Program-made: the position numbers and the translations under genes
Notes under the pieces: model-generated
What the model saw: only the letters and a program-made list of their open reading frames with translations
What the model was told of the DNA's origin: nothing
Database searches by the model: none
NCBI GenBank assembly: GCA_045546175.1
Contig: JAZQCI010000004.1
Span: 1-8,587 of the forward strand
Length of the DNA: 8,587 nucleotides
Reading direction: 5' to 3'
Source: CAG-791 sp045546175
GTDB taxonomy: Bacteria; Bacillota; Clostridia; Lachnospirales; Lachnospiraceae
Shown: in pieces, positions 5,963-8,587 of the stretch
How the letters are laid out: every line of letters begins with the position of its first letter
Numbering within the stretch: position 1 is the first letter of the stretch

Positions 5963-6012
5963 GGCTTGTTTCACAAGCCTTATTTGCACTCCGCCGCAAA
6001 ATGGTAGATAAT
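5963..6012 (+). promoter_or_regulatory. Promoter of the TAXI-GltS operon with adjoining inverted repeat
   Basis: TTGCAC (5984-5989), a 17-nt spacer and GATAAT (6007-6012) make a good sigma-A-type promoter, with start near 6019 and a leader of only about 28 nt. Immediately upstream, GGCTTGT (5963-5969) and ACAAGCC (5973-5979) form a perfect 7-bp inverted repeat with 3-nt centre TTC, ending 4 nt before the -35 box; it may be a regulator site or a second small hairpin. ATGGTAG is directly repeated across the -10 box (6001 and 6012). Confidence 0.6.
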
Positions 6013-6046
6013 GGTAGTATCTAAACTAAAAAAAGGGGGGTAAATT

Positions 6047-7027
6047 GTGAAAACAATAAGAATGAAAGCGGCGATCGCGCTGATCCTGCTTATGGTCCTC
6101 GCATCTGTGACGGCATGCGGAAGCAAGGACAGACTGCGGATCGGAACAGCGGGAGAGGGTGGCAATTACAACTCTCTGGGACATGCTCTGTCGGAGACCC
6201 TTTCCGGGGATCCTTACAAGATGGAGATCGAAGTGAAGACGACGGCGGGCTCCGCGGCCAATATCCGTCTGCTCTCACAGGACTATCTTGAACTTGCGTT
6301 TGCGCAGTCCGACGTGATCGACGAGATGTATAACGGCACGCTGGACACGCAGGCTATGAGGGGATATTCTGCGGTCGCGGCGCTGTATCCGGAAGCAGTG
6401 CAGCTGGTCGTCAAAGCGGACTCGCAGATTGCCAGCGTGAATGATCTTGCCGGCAAGACGGTGAGCGTCGGAGAAGCGGATTCCGGCACGCAGAAGAACG
6501 CGGCCCAGATCCTGCAGGTCTACGGCCTTACCTCCAACATGCTGACCATTCAGAACATGACATACACGGAAGCCGTGAACGCGCTGCGCTCCGGATCCAT
6601 TGACGCCATGTTCTGTACGGCGGGCGCGCCGGCGCAGGTAATAGAGGACCTCGCCAAGGAGGAGTCCGTCAGGCTTGTGTCGCTGGACAGTCAGCAGTGC
6701 GGTCTTTTGACGAGGACTTATAAGTTCTATACGGAGACCGTGATCCCTGCAGGAACTTACAACGGGCAGGAAAGCGACGTCACGACACTTGCTGTGCAGT
6801 CGGTGCTCCTCGCCTCGGACAAGCTGCAGGAGGAGCAGGTCTACAACATCACGGCGGCGCTCTTCAAAGAGAAAGATGCGATTAACGGAGCGGTTCCCGT
6901 AGAGCTTGACCTCCGGGAGGATAAAGCGGTGGAGTCGATCACAATTCCTTTTCACCCCGGTGCGGCGCAGTACTATAAAGAGTGCGGCATAGCCATCGAA
7001 GCAGACGGAGAGAAAGGAGAGCAGTGA
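6047..7027 (+). CDS. TAXI-family solute-binding lipoprotein
   Basis: Length 326 residues. GTG at 6047 is preferred over ATG at 6062 because AGGGGGG (6034-6040) lies 6 nt before it. A basic start and hydrophobic helix lead to a lipobox, VTAC, with Cys24 the expected lipid-anchored first residue of the mature protein outside the membrane. Marks of the TAXI group of TRAP transporter binding proteins (PF16868): RIGTAGEGGNYNSLGHALSE near residues 31-50, then LELAFAQSDVIDEMY, LAGKTVSVGEADSGTQKNAA (134-153) and MFCTAGAPAQVIEDLA. Some members bind glutamate or related acids; the ligand here is not proven. In the usual arrangement a fused TRAP membrane subunit follows. Here the next gene is a GltS symporter, overlapping by one base, so the protein probably delivers substrate to, or regulates, GltS. 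Confidence 0.88.
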   Translation: MKTIRMKAAIALILLMVLASVTACGSKDRLRIGTAGEGGNYNSLGHALSETLSGDPYKMEIEVKTTAGSAANIRLLSQDYLELAFAQSDVIDEMYNGTLDTQAMRGYSAVAALYPEAVQLVVKADSQIASVNDLAGKTVSVGEADSGTQKNAAQILQVYGLTSNMLTIQNMTYTEAVNALRSGSIDAMFCTAGAPAQVIEDLAKEESVRLVSLDSQQCGLLTRTYKFYTETVIPAGTYNGQESDVTTLAVQSVLLASDKLQEEQVYNITAALFKEKDAINGAVPVELDLREDKAVESITIPFHPGAAQYYKECGIAIEADGEKGEQ

Positions 7028-8220
7028 TGATTTCTATCGAAATAAATAAGTACCTTACGCTGGCAATCGCCGTTGGCGTTCTTATGCTGGGGCAATTTCT
7101 GAGAAAGAAGATCCGTTTTCTGGAGACCTTCTGTATTCCGGCGCCGGTTGTCGGCGGACTTGTAGTAGCTATCGTTTCCTGCATTCTCTATGTGACCGGG
7201 ATCGTCGAGTTCATCTACGACGACACCTTCCGGGAGATCTGCATGGTATTCTTCTTTACTTCCGTCGGATTCCAGGCCAATCTCGCGGTCCTGAAGGAGG
7301 GCGGCAAGGACCTGATCATTTTCCTGCTGCAGGTCATTGTACTGATCATCCTCCAGAATGTGCTCGCGGTCGGCGTCTCCCGCGTGCTGGGCGTCAACCC
7401 TCTGGTCGGCCTGTGCACCGGGTCGGTCCCCATGGTGGGCGGACACGGAACAGCGGGCGCTTTCGGGCCCGTCATCGAGGACTTCGGCATTGAAGGCGCG
7501 ACCACCATCGCCACGGCGGCGGCCACCTTCGGCCTGATCGCGGGAAGCCTGATCGGCGGCCCTCTCGGCAACTCTCTGATCAAAAAATTTGACCTTCTCA
7601 AGACGGTCAAAGAAGATGAGGACTATGAGATTTTTGACGAAGATGAAGAGCAGCACGTCCGACACTTTGACAACTACGCGCCGGCCGTCTTCGAGCTGTG
7701 CGTCACGGTCGGTCTCGGAACGCTGGTCTCGGCACTTCTGACCAAGACGGGGATGACTTTCCCGGTATATATCGGAGCCATGATCGTCGCGGCCATCATA
7801 CGGAACATCGGTGAGGCCACCGGCAAGATCAAGGTCTACATGGGCGAGATCAATGACCTGGGAGGTATCTGCCTGTCGCTCTTTCTCGGTATTGCCATGA
7901 TCACGCTCAAAATATGGCAGCTGGCAGCGCTGGCCCTCCCGCTGGTGGTCCTGCTCCTGGTGCAGCTGATCTTCATGTATATATTCGCAAGGTTTGTGAT
8001 TTTCCGATTCATGGGAGCGGATTACGACGCGGCTGTGATCACGGCCGGCACCTGCGGCTTCGGTATGGGCGCCACGCCCAACGCGATGGCCAACATGCAG
8101 GCGATCTGCGATAAGTACGCGCCCTCGATCAAAGCGTATCTTCTGATCCCGATCGTCGGAAGCCTTTTTGCGGATTTCATCAATTCACTTGTCATCACGT
8201 TTTTCATCAACCTCGTTTGA
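7027..8220 (+). CDS. gltS: GltS-family sodium:glutamate symporter
   Basis: Length 397 residues, close to the family's usual 400. The ATG at 7027 overlaps the TGA of the gene before (TGATG) and has AAAGGAG 7 nt upstream; the frame is open back to 6982 but that start has no such signal. Two repeated halves are seen, each with a glycine-rich re-entrant segment: GSVPMVGGHGTAGAFGP at 132-148 and GTCGFGMGATPNAMANM at 341-357, matching the known GGHGT and GATPNA/TA signatures of GltS. Between the halves lies a very acidic loop (about residues 196-209, EDEDYEIFDEDEE). The family imports glutamate with sodium across the cytoplasmic membrane. Because it is coupled to a TAXI binding protein, substrate choice or direction may differ from classical GltS, which works without one. 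Confidence 0.9.
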   Translation: MISIEINKYLTLAIAVGVLMLGQFLRKKIRFLETFCIPAPVVGGLVVAIVSCILYVTGIVEFIYDDTFREICMVFFFTSVGFQANLAVLKEGGKDLIIFLLQVIVLIILQNVLAVGVSRVLGVNPLVGLCTGSVPMVGGHGTAGAFGPVIEDFGIEGATTIATAAATFGLIAGSLIGGPLGNSLIKKFDLLKTVKEDEDYEIFDEDEEQHVRHFDNYAPAVFELCVTVGLGTLVSALLTKTGMTFPVYIGAMIVAAIIRNIGEATGKIKVYMGEINDLGGICLSLFLGIAMITLKIWQLAALALPLVVLLLVQLIFMYIFARFVIFRFMGADYDAAVITAGTCGFGMGATPNAMANMQAICDKYAPSIKAYLLIPIVGSLFADFINSLVITFFINLV

Positions 8221-8240
8221 CCACAGGAGGCGGAACAGAT

Positions 8241-8429
8241 ATGAATTTCAAGAAATTGCTGCATCTGGACAGCGAAAATGTAGCTGTACCCGAACTGCAC
8301 ACGGACAGCTTTGAGGAGAAGCAGAATAAAACGGAAGACGAAGAAAACAAAGAGCGCCAGAAAAAAGATATTGACTATGACAACGTGGCGATTCCGGAGA
8401 TCCATATTCACCGGAAGAAAAAGAAATAA
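8241..8429 (+). CDS. Small charged protein with duplicated NVAxPEhH motif, function unknown
   Basis: Length 62 residues. ATG at 8241 has a perfect AGGAGG 10 nt upstream (8225-8230); a TTG at 8217 in the same frame overlaps the gltS stop but is less likely. I do not recognise the family. The chain is cytoplasmic by composition, with no membrane segment: a short basic start (MNFKKLLHL), motif one DSENVAVPELH (residues 10-20), a central strongly charged, probably helical stretch rich in Glu, Lys and Gln, motif two DYDNVAIPEIH (45-55), and a basic end HIHRKKKK. The two motifs share D-x-[DE]-N-V-A-[VI]-P-E-[LI]-H, yet six of their seven identical residues use different codons, so the likeness is kept at protein level. 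It sits 20 nt after gltS and 20 nt before the next transporter, and may bind or regulate one of them. Confidence 0.75.
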   Translation: MNFKKLLHLDSENVAVPELHTDSFEEKQNKTEDEENKERQKKDIDYDNVAIPEIHIHRKKKK

Positions 8430-8449
8430 GACAGAAAAGGAAGACAACA

Positions 8450-8587
8450 ATGAAGACAATCAGTAAAGGCAAAATGTGGTGTTTCGCAATCGGTCAGTTC
8501 GGATGGTCACTGCTCTCGGCGCTGATCACAAACTGGCTGGTCTATTTCTATCAGCCCGACGCGGACTCGATCGCGGCCGGACAGACG
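8450..8587 (+). CDS. GPH/MFS-type transporter, N-terminal 46 codons (3' end outside window)
   Basis: ATG at 8450 with AAAGGAAG 6 nt upstream; the frame stays open to the window end. The visible residues MKTISKGKMWCFAIGQFGWS and NWLVYFYQPD match the start of the glycoside-pentoside-hexuronide (PF13347) branch of major-facilitator transporters, where a short basic lead is followed by the first helix with GQFGWS and a Y-F-Y-P-type turn. The substrate, probably a sugar or glycoside carried with Na+ or H+, cannot be told from this part. It follows the small protein by 20 nt and so appears to be in the same operon as the TAXI-GltS pair. Confidence 0.75.
   Translation, partial: MKTISKGKMWCFAIGQFGWSLLSALITNWLVYFYQPDADSIAAGQT

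Noticed and set aside
6275..6955. A 226-codon open frame on the minus strand opposite the TAXI gene
   Set aside because: It is a shadow: the + strand carries an unmistakable TAXI protein with lipobox and start signal.
6973..7665. A 230-codon open frame on the minus strand opposite gltS
   Set aside because: It is a shadow of the GltS frame; it also crosses the TAXI/gltS junction, which makes a real gene implausible.

Overview
The window looks like chromosomal DNA from a Gram-positive anaerobe of the Clostridia, most likely a gut Lachnospiraceae-type organism. The signs are strong AGGAGG-type ribosome binding sites, TTG and GTG starts beside ATG, lipoprotein signal peptides, a Cthe_2159-type carbohydrate-binding surface protein, NhaC and GltS sodium-coupled transporters and a GPH/MFS-type sugar transporter. 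No plasmid, phage or insertion-sequence gene is visible. The genus assignment is inference from protein style only.

Layout, left to right. (1) Positions 1-1163 hold the C-terminal part of a secreted, membrane-anchored, repeat-rich protein of the Cthe_2159 (DUF4353) type, entering from outside the window. (2) Positions 1164-1605 are a 442-bp gene-free stretch unusually rich in inverted repeats, including a perfect 14-bp hairpin followed by a T-rich tract and a pair of 33-nt near-palindromes that are inverted copies of each other. (3) Positions 1606-2214 encode a class I SAM-dependent methyltransferase. (4) Convergent to it, 3035-2311 on the minus strand, lies a broken lipoprotein esterase: a good start, signal peptide and lipobox, then a jump to another frame and loss of the N-terminal part of the hydrolase fold. 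(5) Divergent from it, 3241-3894 encodes a small XRE-type helix-turn-helix protein with a lysine/alanine/serine/threonine repeat tail, closed by a clear terminator. (6) Positions 4070-5892 form a two-gene unit: an NhaC-family antiporter and an HD-domain protein starting with TTG only 8 nt after the antiporter stop, ended by a terminator. (7) From a good promoter at 5984-6012 runs an operon of a TAXI-family solute-binding lipoprotein, a GltS-type sodium:glutamate symporter (overlap TGATG), a 62-residue charged protein with a duplicated motif, and the first 46 codons of a GPH/MFS-type transporter that leaves the window.

How it fits together: the right half is a sodium-linked transport region. 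NhaC exchanges sodium and protons; the TAXI protein probably captures an acidic amino acid or similar anion outside the membrane; GltS is a sodium-coupled carrier for glutamate-like substrates. The pairing of a TAXI binding protein with GltS, in place of the usual TRAP membrane subunits, plus an unrecognised small protein in the same transcript, is the most interesting biology here. The second most interesting item is the structured intergenic DNA at 1164-1605.
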